Shown here: in pieces, positions 38,292 through 49,900 of the stretch | Layout of the letters: the number at the start of each line of letters is the position of its first letter | Position numbering within the stretch: position 1 is the first letter of the stretch | DNA from: Tritrichomonas musculus | Taxonomy: Eukaryota; Parabasalia; Tritrichomonadida; Tritrichomonadidae | Assembly: GCA_039105265.1 (NCBI GenBank) | Contig: JAPFFF010000018.1 | Coordinates: forward strand, 124,001-188,000 | Reading direction: 5' to 3' | Length of the DNA stretch: 64,000 bases | Position numbers and translations under genes: made by a program | The notes under the pieces: generated by a model | What the model saw: the letters and a program-made list of their open reading frames with translations, nothing else | What the model was told of the DNA's origin: nothing | The model's database searches: none

Positions 38292-39176
38292 ATGACGAAG
38301 AAACCTAGTCCACTTAACTTCGAATTTGCTTTTAAAACTGAAAATCCGCAACCAATCAAAAATATCTTTCAAGTTGGTGAAAGTTTTGATGCTACTTTAA
38401 AAATTTCATCTCCTAAAGGTAATTTCAGTCATAGAGGAATTGATTTCGAATTTTGCACAGAATTTCTACCGAAGGGAGGAAAAGTTGTAAAATACAATGT
38501 AGTTCCTCTTCGTCTTTCAGAAGCTGGCACTATCCCAACTTCTCAAGAGTTCCAGCTTCCAAAATGTAGTATTGAGCAAAATTGTCAAACATACATTGGT
38601 GAATCTTTTTCACTTCGTCATTGGATTCGCATTTCAGTCAAAAAGCTTATTGGCACGGTTGATTTAGAAAAAGAAATAATCGCATACAATGTAACAACAC
38701 CTTCAAAGAAACTCGATCTTATTTGTGTTCGTGTTGCAGTTGAAGATAGTATTAGAATCGATCTTATTACAAACAGGAGACAATATGAAATTCATGATGT
38801 TATTACTGGAGCAGCGCATTTCTTGCTTGTCAATCTTAAAGTCAAATCATTTACAGTATCTCTTATTGCGCAAGAATATACAGAATTCAATGGTAAAGTT
38901 AATAGAACTAAGAATAGAATTCAAAGTTGGGAAATTACTGATGGTGCCCCTGTAAAAGGAGAAATTGTTCCATTTAGATTATTTTTAAACCCTCTTCATT
39001 TAAATCCTTCTTGCTCAAATCCTCAAAAAGGTTATAGTGTTACTCATTTCTTACATTTCACAGTTATTACAATGTCAAATGAAAAATATTTCAAAGCTTT
39101 GCAGATTAAGTTAAACAAATGGACAGTTTTACCATTTGTTTTTACTGATGAAGCACCAAAGGCTGCAAGTAAATAA
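38292..39176 (+). CDS. VPS26: Vps26-like retromer subunit
   Basis: The protein has 294 residues from the ATG at 38292; the frame reaches 38283 only through a TTG. It has the two-lobed arrestin-like fold of Vps26. The N-lobe carries HRGIDFEF and QEFQLPKCSIEQNCQTYIGESFSLRHWIRI. The C-lobe carries VRVAVEDSIRIDLITNRRQYEIHDVITG, then HFLLVNLKVKSFTVSLI, and the diagnostic WEITDGAPVKGEIVPFRLFL. The matching blocks of human VPS26 read YEIMDGAPVRGESIPIRLFL and DVIVGKIYFLLVRIKI. Vps26 forms the retromer core with Vps35 and Vps29 and retrieves cargo receptors from endosomes. The length is slightly less than yeast or human Vps26 because the disordered C-terminal tail is almost absent. Vps35 and Vps29 are not in the window. 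Confidence 0.9.
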   Translation: MTKKPSPLNFEFAFKTENPQPIKNIFQVGESFDATLKISSPKGNFSHRGIDFEFCTEFLPKGGKVVKYNVVPLRLSEAGTIPTSQEFQLPKCSIEQNCQTYIGESFSLRHWIRISVKKLIGTVDLEKEIIAYNVTTPSKKLDLICVRVAVEDSIRIDLITNRRQYEIHDVITGAAHFLLVNLKVKSFTVSLIAQEYTEFNGKVNRTKNRIQSWEITDGAPVKGEIVPFRLFLNPLHLNPSCSNPQKGYSVTHFLHFTVITMSNEKYFKALQIKLNKWTVLPFVFTDEAPKAASK

Positions 39177-39316
39177 ATTCGTATTTTATGATAATTTTTT
39201 TGGAATTATTTTATTTATTTCATCAGATGTTTATTTATTTTTAATATTTAATGTATTTTTTATATATAAAAATCAATGTATGTTGAAATTTCATTTCACA
39301 TTACTATTTTTAGATT

Positions 39317-39326
39317 AACTTTTTGA
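39317..39326 (+). promoter_or_regulatory. AACTTTTTGA promoter-like motif
   Basis: AACTTTTTGA lies 15 bases before the ATG at 39342, at nearly the same spacing as before the gene at 37277. Confidence 0.5.
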
Positions 39327-39341
39327 ATAACATTCCTGAAA

Positions 39342-40271
39342 ATGGAAGGAAAGAAGCAAACTTATATTTATCTTGAATTATCTGGATTTCCAAAAGAAAC
39401 CAAAAGAACCGATATTGAATCATATCTCAAAGATTTTTGTAACAACGTGAAATCGATTCATCCTAAAACAGAAGTTATTAATAGTCGTTGTACAGTAGTT
39501 TTAGTATTTGATGAAGACATTAATGTCGATGAACTTATCGGTGCCATAGGTGTTACTCCTTTCAATGATACAGTGGAAATTAAAGCGAAAAAATACCAAT
39601 CCAAAAATAAAGAAAAAGCAAAAAAATCACCTCAAGAAGAAAAAAAGAGGCGTGCTCCGATGATTTTTGAAAATGAAGACGTTCCAATTCCGCTTCACCC
39701 GAATGACTTCAAAAATGATACTGACATGTTCAATTCAGATGATTCTAATGACAGCAAAAGCCAAGATAGCGAAGGTCGTCGAGAAAGAAGCCGAGAGCGC
39801 GAAAAAGAAAAGGAAAAAGAACGAGAAAGAGATAGAGAAAGAGACAGAGAACGAAGCAGAGATAGAGACAGAGAACGCGATAGAGATAGAGAAAGAAGCA
39901 GAGATCATGACCATGATCGTGCCCGTGATCGCGATAGGGAAAGAAGTAGAGAGAGAGATAGGGATCGAGACAGAGATCGTGATAGAGACCATGATAGGGA
40001 TCGAGATAGAGAAAGAGAAAGAGATAGAGATAGAGAAAGAGAAAGAGACAGAGATCGCGATAAGGATAGAGATCGAGATAGGAACAGAGATAGAGATAGA
40101 GATCATGATCGAGACAAAAGCTCTGACAAAGAGAGAGGAAAAAGCAGAGATAAAACTTCTGATAAAGACAGAGACCGCCCAAAAGAACGTAGCAATGGTA
40201 AAGAAAAAGAGAAAAATAATGATAAAGAACGAAACAAAAGCCGAGACCACCGTCAAAGTCAACCCAAATAA
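39342..40271 (+). CDS. RRM-like N-terminus with long Arg-Asp/Arg-Glu repeat tail
   Basis: The protein has 309 residues. Residues 5-85 look like a small RRM-type alpha/beta domain (TYIYLELSGFP as strand 1, then TVVLVF as strand 3), though the RNP aromatic signature is weak. A Lys-rich linker and an acidic Asp/Ser patch follow (about 125-145). From about 148 to 270 it is an almost unbroken run of RE, RD and RS dipeptides, with a basic RSRDHRQSQPK-like end. Tails like this occur in splicing factors and nuclear RNA-binding proteins, including SR-like proteins, and mediate condensate formation. The DNA of the tail is a GAGA/GATA-type purine repeat that is open in several frames. Nuclear RNA processing is inference. 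It converges with the next gene at 64 bases. Confidence 0.65.
   Translation: MEGKKQTYIYLELSGFPKETKRTDIESYLKDFCNNVKSIHPKTEVINSRCTVVLVFDEDINVDELIGAIGVTPFNDTVEIKAKKYQSKNKEKAKKSPQEEKKRRAPMIFENEDVPIPLHPNDFKNDTDMFNSDDSNDSKSQDSEGRRERSREREKEKEKERERDRERDRERSRDRDRERDRDRERSRDHDHDRARDRDRERSRERDRDRDRDRDRDHDRDRDRERERDRDRERERDRDRDKDRDRDRNRDRDRDHDRDKSSDKERGKSRDKTSDKDRDRPKERSNGKEKEKNNDKERNKSRDHRQSQPK
39778..40150 (+). repeat. Purine-rich GAGATA/GAGAAA repeat coding RD/RE dipeptides
   Basis: About 370 bases of imperfect six-base units (AGAGAT, AGAGAA, CGAGAT) encode alternating Arg with Asp or Glu. The purine skew makes the other strand almost all pyrimidine, which produces long false open frames on both strands. 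Confidence 0.8.
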
Positions 40272-40334
40272 CTCTGTTTTTTTTTTTTTTTTTAATATAT
40301 AAAATAAAAAGCAAAACAAGTAAAATAATATTTT

Positions 40335-40691
40335 TTAATATAACGACACTTCTATATTATCATTTAATAAATCACAATTATTTTTGTTAATATTTGGATG
40401 GTTTGTAAAGTAGCTTTTCATAAATTGTTGTATAAGATTTACTGCACATTCTTTTATATCATGAACTCTTGCTTCAGCTTCTAACGCTGTGACTGTAGGT
40501 TTTTCTGATACAGAATGAACACATCTAGAGAATGTCAATTTTAAGTCAGTAGTTTTTCTATTTGCGTAGATTGATGATTCAGGAATAGTAACTTTCTTTG
40601 TATAACGTCTTCCTGATGCTGGTGACTTTCTATATGGTGATAAAGCGCTTTTTATTACATATTTTGGAGTTCCATTATTATTATTATTCAT
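40335..40691 (-). CDS. Small basic protein of unknown function (118 aa)
   Basis: The ORF of 118 residues starts at an ATG (40689-40691) and opens with a short Asn run. The N-terminal half is basic and Ser/Pro-rich (ALSPYRKSPASGRRYTKKVTIPESS), with possible SP/TP phosphorylation sites. The C-terminal half is a likely helix (EKPTVTALEAEARVHDIKECAVNLIQQFMKSYF). No domain is recognised. TTAAAAAGTT, in the gene's orientation, lies 51 bases upstream (40743-40752). It converges with the RD-rich gene, the two stops being separated by 63 bases containing a T run. Confidence 0.5.
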   Translation of the reverse strand: MNNNNNGTPKYVIKSALSPYRKSPASGRRYTKKVTIPESSIYANRKTTDLKLTFSRCVHSVSEKPTVTALEAEARVHDIKECAVNLIQQFMKSYFTNHPNINKNNCDLLNDNIEVSLY

Positions 40692-40917
40692 ATTATTAAA
40701 GGAGAAATATATTTAGATTTTACTGTACGTTAAAAAATATCAAACTTTTTAAAGGTATCAAAAAGATTTTATAATCACAAAAGCAATAAGAAAAAGTTAA
40801 AATTCAATTAAATTTGATGTTCAAAAAAAAAAATGAAAATTTAAAAAGTTTATAACATTTAAAAAATCTTTTGTTTTTGACGAGAAAGCTTAAGGAAACA
40901 ATAAAAAAAATAATAAT
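40692..40917. other. Intergenic spacer before dynein 3' end
   Basis: These 226 AT-rich bases hold the probable promoter of the small basic protein (AACTTTTTAA at 40743-40752 and a nearby CAAAAAG) and the 3' end of the dynein gene. No ORF. Confidence 0.4.
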
Positions 40918-43900
40918 TTAACGAATGTTCATAGAGATAGCAACACCTTGCAAGATCCAGAAACTCTTATGTTCTGAAGTCTCGAGGTAAGCAGTTTGAA
41001 CAAGACCGACACCCATTGCATCTCTTCTCTTTTGGGTAAGATAAATTGGAGTCTTAAGCATACCTTGAGTTCTCATCTTATTCATTTCAATTGGAGTAAC
41101 TCTTAACAAAGGAAGTTCCATAACCAATTCCTTAGGATGTTGTGGTATTAAGCATTTATTCTCAGCATCCCAAGAAGCGCCTTCCAAGTACATTCCACTC
41201 AAATAGCAACCCAAAGCAGGCTTAGTCATAACTTGATTAGTTCTTTGATAAGTAGATACGGTAATCATTAAAGTTGCCTTATCAAGTGGCCATCCTTTAG
41301 ATCTACAAGCAGTCTGCAAAAGTGCTGTTAAATAAGCTTCAGGAACATGTAAACCAGCAAGCCACATTACTTTAGGTTCTCCATTCTTGTACCAGTCGTC
41401 ATATTGATCATATCTCTTCTGGAAATGAATTAACCAGTCTGGAAGAGACTTTTCAGTAACTGGTGCCAAACGAGCCCACATTTCAGGAAGACGACCAAGA
41501 TAAATAGAGTTCATTAAAGATTCAAGTTCATTTGACATTGAAACTTCACCTGCAATAGCACGTTGTAATTCAAATAGAGAAGTTGTCATTGTACTAACTA
41601 AACGATTCCAATGTTCAAGTTCTTGAATAAGCACAATTTGTACTGGAGTTGTTTCTGTTCCAAATGAAGCACGAACTTCATTCAAATTGAATGGTTGCTT
41701 CATCTTTAATTGGATTTCGGTGACAGTTGAAGCAACTTGTGTTTCTTTGGAGACACCGCCTGTTGATACGAAAGAGTTACTGTGAATGTTCATTAAGTTT
41801 TGGCACATTTCACGAGAAGAATCTTGATAAAATGTAATTTCAGCATTCAAGTGAAGACCGAAAACATCTGGTGATGTAATTGGTGGTAAAGAATCAATTG
41901 CAGCGATGTATTCTTGAAGACCTTTGGCTTTAGGAAGATCATAAGAAACAGTTCCATTAGTAAAGAAGTGGAAAACTTGGAAATCGTCGAATAAGAAGTC
42001 TCCCATGTATTCATCAAGATAAGTCATTAAAACTCTTCTATCAAAGTCATCAGTAACTCTTCCTCCATACATAGCTTCGCCAATTAGATATCTCAAAGAG
42101 CCCCACGGAATTAGAGTATCTTTATTATCAAACGCTTTAGTTAAGTATGTAGCCATGAGTTTCATTGATACTGTGAAGTCACTCATGTTGAAATCATAAG
42201 GAACATTCCATCCAAGCTTTCCATACTTTCTTCTTTCTTGTACAACAGCATGGAAGAAACCAAGAACATAAACAAGTGGCTGGAATGCAAAATGAGGACA
42301 TTCTTCAAATTGTTCTTCAGTAATTGTCGAGAAACTTTGTCGCATATTCAACTGAAGACCTGATGGTGGCTCTGTAACAACTTTATGGCATCTTTGAAGA
42401 AGACCAACTGGGAATTTATTGGTTGGATCTGATGTAAGCCAAAGTCTAAAGTCTGGATTAGGACGTAATGATATCTTTTCAACAAGTTTTTCTAGTTCTC
42501 TAAGCCAAGATGTAAGCAAGTGGCAATTTTGAAGAATAACCCAATGACCACGATTGGCACCTGCTTGAATCATTTGACGTGCAGGTTCTTCTTGATCTTG
42601 ACCAAGGGCGATTGAACGGACTCTGTTGGCGCGACCAGCTGCACCTTGTGCACCACTTTCATCACCAAGAAGACCGAGTTTATCAGCGAGCTTGTAAACT
42701 TCACTTGCTGGATCTGCACCGGGTGAAAGAATGAAAAGAACTGGTGATGCTGGTGATGACTGCTCAAACAATTGGTTATAATTAATGATTGGGAATTTAG
42801 AGTATTGTTCTCCCATGTTATCGACAACATAGCGTCTGGCAGCCAAGAAAAGACGATCTGGTCTGAAGCATCTAAGAACTGACATTCTTTGTAATGAATC
42901 TAGTTTCTCTTGATAGCCCATTGGTATGTCAATCATTTCGGGTGCTGGATCTGAATAATATTGATTCCATACTTCTTCATTTTCGGTTAAGTCATCAACA
43001 AGACGGCCGAAAACATCATTGACTGTGATTAATTTCTGAATATCTTGCCATCCTTGTTCTGGAAGCCACTTGGGGAATGGATTAGAAACTGATGACTTTT
43101 CAAGGCTGATGTTGCCCTTAAGTAAGAAGTCAAGAACATCATCATCAACCTTTCCTTGTTCACGATCGATACAAAGAGCCATATGGAAAGCATACATTAA
43201 TTTGTGACGTTCAAACAAACCTGTTAAAACGTATTCGAAAACATCAACTGTTAAAACTCCAAGAATATTTTGAATTCTCTTTGAAACGACGGGTGTTGGT
43301 GCTGATCGACGAAGTGAATTAACGAAAACTTCAGAGAATGATGAAAGTGAATATTCATACATAGAGTTAATTGCACTCAAGTTGTTCATTGAGAAGAAAA
43401 GAACAGAACCACGTTTGGCAACAGGCATGAACTCATTACAAAGTGAATCAAGTTCCATTGTTGTTTTCTGTGCAGATTCAAGTTTAACTGCGATATCGGC
43501 AGCTTCTGTCTTTGTTTCTTCGAGTGTTGCAAGAAGCTGTTCGTTATCAGTGATATATCCTGTTGATTCTGAAAGAAGTTTAAGAAGAGTGCTTTGAAGT
43601 GTTTGAAGACGTCTCTTGTTATCAGATGTTTCTTTAACGAGTTGAATCTTTTCTTCATGGAGATCTTTATGTTCATTAGCAATAACGATATCAAGAAGTT
43701 GTTCTTGAAGACCGCTTTCAGTAACACAACAGTTAACAATAGCAACACGAGCTGAAACTTCAGGTGAATAATTAGGAGCTGTTAATTTAGTTGTCAAATA
43801 TATTCTGAAGTTATCATCATAATCGAGTTCTTTATCATTGAACTTGATCATCTTCTTTGAACCTTGTGTAATGATGTTCTTTTCAAGAACTGGTGTCAAC

Positions 43901-46900
43901 AATGGATCGATGAATTCATCGATACCTTCGAAAAGAACAACTGAACCGTATTGAATAGCATTTTCAACATGCTGTGCGAAATCTGGTTCTTGGAAGTTTG
44001 TTGATTTAAGTTGTTTCTCGGGAACGTGTTGTTTAATCCATTGAACGACTTGTAATTGAGGATCAATACATAATGGGAATCTATTTGCACGTGTAATAAG
44101 AAGACCATTTTGAATAGAAAGTTCATCTGCTGGTAGTCCTTCTCCTCTCCATCCAAAGATTTCTGCTTCTGTTGCAAGGAAGTTTCCAAGATTGAAATCT
44201 GGAGCAAGTGCAACTCCTCTTTCAACCAAATCTGGTTTCAAAACCTCAAAAAGAAGTTTGTTTCTAAATTCTTGATTCAAAGGACCCAAATAACATAAGA
44301 ATGCTGATGCAAGTAAGCAGTCACCAATCATACAATCAAGTTGCTTTTGAAGAGCTTCTTGATCTTCTGCCCAACGAACTTTTTCAGAAGAGAAACCTGC
44401 TGTTAATCTTTGTGCAGCGTTAAGACGATGTTCGAGTTGATCTTTTTGTCTCTTTAATTCTTCTTGTTCAGCTTTACCTTGAGCAAGTTTTGCAGCAACT
44501 CTCTGTGATTCTTCTTGAAGTTCACGAAGTTCGTTCTTAATACGTGCAAAATCAGCTTGTGACTTCTTTTGTTCATTTTCCATTTTTTCGACAAGTTGTT
44601 CCTTTGGACGAACTGTCTTATCAACTTCATAATACTTGAACAAGTTTGAACACCAATCGAAAATCTGTTGTGGTGAACCACCTGCACGTTTAACATCTTC
44701 TTTTCTTGCTTCAAGTTTATCAAGAAGTTGCTTAACGTGACGCATTTTCTTTTCAGAAGTGCATTTTTCACGAACTTGGAAATTTTTCATATCATTCAAG
44801 AAAGAAGTTTTAGCCATATATTTCTTGGCTGCGCCCCAAGATTCTTCTCCTTCACCATCGTTAAACATTGCACAAATAAGTTTTCCAATTTCAGCACCAA
44901 TCTCTGGTGGTGTTGCCATTGCTTTGAATTTAGCATATTCACCTTGATCAATAGCTTCGACAGCCTTCTTTGCTTTTTCATGAATTGGCCTAGCTTCAGC
45001 AAGTGCTTCTTCAGCTTGTTTCTTGGCAACTTTGATATGTTCAAGAGATTCTTTAATTTCAATTTCTTTGGCAGATGCTTCAGTCATCTTTTGTTCAGTA
45101 AGAGCAGCTTTTTCAGTTTGCTGTTCCATAAGTTTTTGGTTTTCAGCATCTTTCTTCTTCAAGTTCATTTGTTGGGCCTTAAAACGAACATCGAGATCTT
45201 CGACTTCTTTAGAAGCTCTACCAATAGATTGTAAACCATCAGCCAAAGTTTGAATTTGTTGTCTAATTGATTGATTCTTTTGAACAAGAAGTTTTCTAAA
45301 TGTTGAAATGTAATCAAGGAAGTTTGTTGGAGTAATATGAACATGTCTTCTATTCATTGCAGAGAATTCAGCACTGCATTTAACAGCTTGCTGATGTGCA
45401 AGAACCATGTGATTAACAACATGTGTAAAGACAGAATCTGGAATAAGTGCATTTTCTTGCTCAAGGAAGTGTTTGGACACAGCTGATAAGGCATCATCTG
45501 GCCATGGATCGAACCAATCAATAACAGTGTTGTTAACAAGACCTGGGAAATCTCTGCAACGACGACGAAGATCATCACCACTTGGTGAGAAACAAAGAAC
45601 AATGTGAAGGTTATCTCGGCATCTGTCAATGAAAACACGCCAGCAATTTTCAGGGGATTCAAATAAGCCTTGTCTAGCAACATCCTCTTTAACGTATTGG
45701 CTGAATCCATCTTTATCTTCTTGTGTGAAAAGAGCTGGAACGACACCACTTGTTAACATGTTGTTGATCAATTCTAAGAAGCCTTCGTGCATAATGTGTG
45801 AATCAGCAAACAAGAATACAACTTGTTTCTTTTCAACGCCGACAAGTTTATATAATTTCTTAAGATCTTCTCTGAAATCTGTTTCATTATAAGTTCTTGT
45901 TAAAGTGATTTCAAAGACTTCATAACCTGCTGCATATGCTGCAAGTCTTGTTAATGACTTCTTACCTGAACCACCAATACCGATCAGTAATGCATTACCA
46001 CGAGGGGTCTTAATAATACGAAGAATACGTATCAAGTGTTCAATAACATAATCAAAGAGAACAATTTGTGCCTTTGTCTTCTTGGCTAATGAATATTCTT
46101 CTTGATATTCAGTGAAGGTATCATAAAGTTTGGAATAATCTTGTAAATCTTGATATAAAAATGGTCCTTCACCATTTTCTGCAATGAAATCACCATAAAT
46201 TGAAGGATCTTTGCATGCTTCTTCACGAACTGCATTAAAGTTGACATCAATAAGTGTTTCAAGTTTGTTGATGACAAAGTTTCGATCATCCATGTTTGTA
46301 AGACGATCATGGAAAACACGAAGACATTCGTTTCTCCAAAGTCTAATGAAAGGTCCAAGTGTGGCATACTTTGTAGGTGTTGATTTACAAAGACCTTCGA
46401 AAACACGTGAAAGATCACGAAGGTTGAATAAATAGTGGAATTTGGAAGGTGTTGGTGGTAACTTGGCAACAACATCATTATAGAATGTAATTGTTGCATC
46501 GGTAACTGTCTTGAAAATATGTTGGATTTCATCTGAGAAGTTTTTAACATGAGTTCCAAGAATTGTGTTGAAAATGTGGTGAAGAGATTCATCTGAAGGT
46601 GAAACGACATGGAAAATGTTGAAAAGAGAAGTGAAACGTGGATCTAAAACTGCTCTAGCACCACCAGGAGGAGCCATAGCTGTAATATAGAAAACTTTTT
46701 GAACACTCTTCCAAATTAGATCTCCACCTCTATCATACATACCACCACGATCAATCAAAAGTTTCAATAAAGCGATTGGCTGTTGTGTTCCGTAAGTATC
46801 GACTGTTGGCATGTTAACATCATCAATGAAAACAACCATTTCTTTACCTCCTTGAGGAGTTGCAGTATCTTTTGTAGGATAATCAAAGTTTTCTTCAAGT

Positions 46901-49900
46901 GAAAGTTGAACATCCATTGATGTTGTACAGTTAGAAAAGTTGAATGTTCTTGTCATAAATCTATCTTGATCAAATGAACTCAAAAAGTTGTTGATAGTTG
47001 CTGTCTTAGCTGTACCACTTCGTCCTACAAACATGATTGGTTGTTTGCATTTAAGTACAACATGATCAAGAATGAATTGGTTTCTTGCTGTGTCAATTGT
47101 TGGAACAATGATCTGATTGAATGGAGTATTCATTGGAATTTCGTATCCTTGGATCTTTTGTGACCATGGAATCCATTGTCCTTCTTTGACATTGAATTCA
47201 AATTCATATAATGTGGGTGATGTTCCTGGAAGTTGACCTGCTTTAGCATATCTGCCTGGTGCATCAATAACAACCCAGTTTGCAAGTCTTTTAACAAATT
47301 GATCGAATTTAAGCATTGAATCATCAACAAGAGCTCCACCAAATGACCAAATAACGCAGAAAATGAAAAGTGATTCAAGAACTTCAGCATCTCTAATTTC
47401 TTCTTCTCCTTCGCCTGGAAGCATTGATTCTAATAAGCAGCAGAGTTGGCGAACCATGTTGATTGAAGTAACTGGAATAATTGTTTCAAGTGGAGGTGCT
47501 GTAACAGTATCACTAACTTTACCTTCAATAAAGTTGACGCATGGCATTGTATATCGTTCGAAAAGTCCAACTAAAAGATCATTTTCTGGTCTTTTATGAA
47601 GATTGAGCCACCTTTCATAATAAACATTGCATGGTAAGTTTCTTGGATCCATGAAAACCATACCACAACGTGAAACTGTAGCTGGTGATGCATATTGAAG
47701 ATCTCCGACTTCGAAAAGAAGTGAACAATGTGGTAAAAGACGAATACGTTCAGAGTTGGCAAGTGTCAAAAGTTTGTTATCGTCCATAACGGAGTTCATG
47801 TTTTCAACCCAAACGGCATCGACATCTCCATCGAAAACAATATAACGAGCTTCTTTCTTATCTGTTTGGGTGTTGATTTCTTTGAAGATCTTTGAGAATA
47901 ATCCCCACTTCCAATCACGAGTTGTTGGATCAAGAACACCGTAAAGTTCAAGAACAGTACAGGCCTTTGGATTCATTGTCCACATACGTGTTAATGTTCC
48001 AAGTCTTGTTTGTGCTTTTCCTAATATATCAATGATGACAGACTTACCACCACCAGTGTTACCGACAACCATTGTTGTGTGACGAGCGCCCATTGTTTCG
48101 TGAAGTTGAATAACTTTTGCCATTTCTTTTTCGAGTTTTGAATATCCCATTTCTTCGAAAAGTTCATCGATCTTTTCTGAGAGTTGAGGATGATGAACTG
48201 GATCAAGTTCAATATCTGGGAACAAATCGTTAAGAAGACCAACGAAAAGTGGTGTATCTTCGAATGTGAATTTAGGCATGTTCATATCACGAATAGCAGT
48301 CATTAAAACGACTTCTTCTTTAAGTTGAGTATTTGCTCTTTTCAGTTCTCCTGCCCTTGTAAGAACGGATTTAAGTGCACGAAGACCCCAGTCATAGTGG
48401 TGCTGCTTAGAAAGTTGTCCTTTAGCCATGGAATAAATTGTAATCATCTTCTTTGCAAGCATGTGAGTGTTTGCTTCGAAACCTTCAGAGAAAAGCATAA
48501 CTTCGCAAATAAGATCTGTGTTTGGAACAACCATAACGACAGGTCTAAACATAGCTTTCAAGTTATCTGGAAGTTCTGAACGTCCTGCATAACCTGGGTT
48601 CATAGTAATGAAAATACCGAAACCTGGATTTAATGGAATCTTTCTTCCTTCGAAAACGAATTGACGAGCTCCTGCCTTAAATGCTGACTGGATGACTCGA
48701 ATGTGACCTGAAATAACGGAAAGAACTTCTGGTTCGATACGATTGAATTCATCGAAACATCCCCAACCTCCAGTCTGAACGAGACCAGAGAAAATACGAG
48801 CCATTGCTTTGTGATCGAGACCTTCACCGCAGTTGAAAACGTTACAAAGTCTGCACATTGCTTTTGCAAGATCTTTAACTGTTTCTGTTTTTCCTGTTCC
48901 TGCTGGACCTGCTGGAGAACCACCAAAGCCCATAGAAAGTGCTTGTGTGAGGGTCATGATACATCTATCTGTAAGTGGGGTAATAACAAGACGACCATTC
49001 AATCCCATATATTCGTAACCACAGTTAAAAGTACCTGTACATTGACGAATAGCAACATCATCTGCTGTTCTATCCCAATAATAACGAAGTTGACTTTCCC
49101 ATTGAAATTCACGAGCATCAAGAATTGAATCTCTGACGAAACCATCGACTAAGTCACGGGCGTGAACATCGACAATGATGAGTGTATTGATCTTCTTTCG
49201 ACCAAGACGGTCAAGATTTGAACGAACGAGTTTAACGATATCATTGATTTGTTGAATAAGTTTTGATCTCATTTCTTTCATAGCGAGTTTGTTTCCTTGT
49301 CTAACTTGTTGGAATGCATCTTCCACTTCATAAGTCCACCAAATTTGTGAAACCATCAAAACTGTCATTCCGATATACATCATGATCCATTCAGTACGAG
49401 GATGCTTTGGATAAGCGATAACTGCTTCTTTCATAATTTGATAAAGAGTCTTTTGCATTTCATGTTCAACATTAAGCATCCATTCTTCAACTGGACCTTC
49501 AGCTGCAACGTTTTCTCTGAAATCAAAGGATTCCTTTTCAGAAGAAACCATTCCTGATGCTGTTGTTGATCCTCTAGATGTCTTGAAAATGAGAGATTCG
49601 CAGTTATCGAAAAGTTTAATCATATGTTGTTGGACAGATGATGGATCACCTGAACCAAGAATGGAAAGAAGTTCATCATCGGAAATGAAGAAGAAACGTG
49701 GAAATGCAATACGTTTGGTTTCAAGATAATCTGAAAGTGATCTTTGACATTTATCAAGACGTTGAACAAGGCTTTGAAGAGTACTTAAACGATCAGGAGT
49801 TTTAGCTGCTGTAATAACGAGTGTATTCTTCTTTGTTTCTTGCATGAGCTTGATCCAGTTTTGATCAATACTGACGAATTCAGCGGCTTCTTCTGGAAGT

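Noticed and set aside
38026-38295. An 89-codon Phe/Leu/Lys-rich frame before the Vps26-like gene.
   Set aside because: Starts with TTG, has the composition of AT-rich intergenic DNA and overlaps the next gene's 5' region.
39667-40319. Long alternative frames on both strands over the RD/RE repeat.
   Set aside because: Caused by the purine-rich repeat, which lacks stops in several frames; the translations are simple-sequence artefacts.
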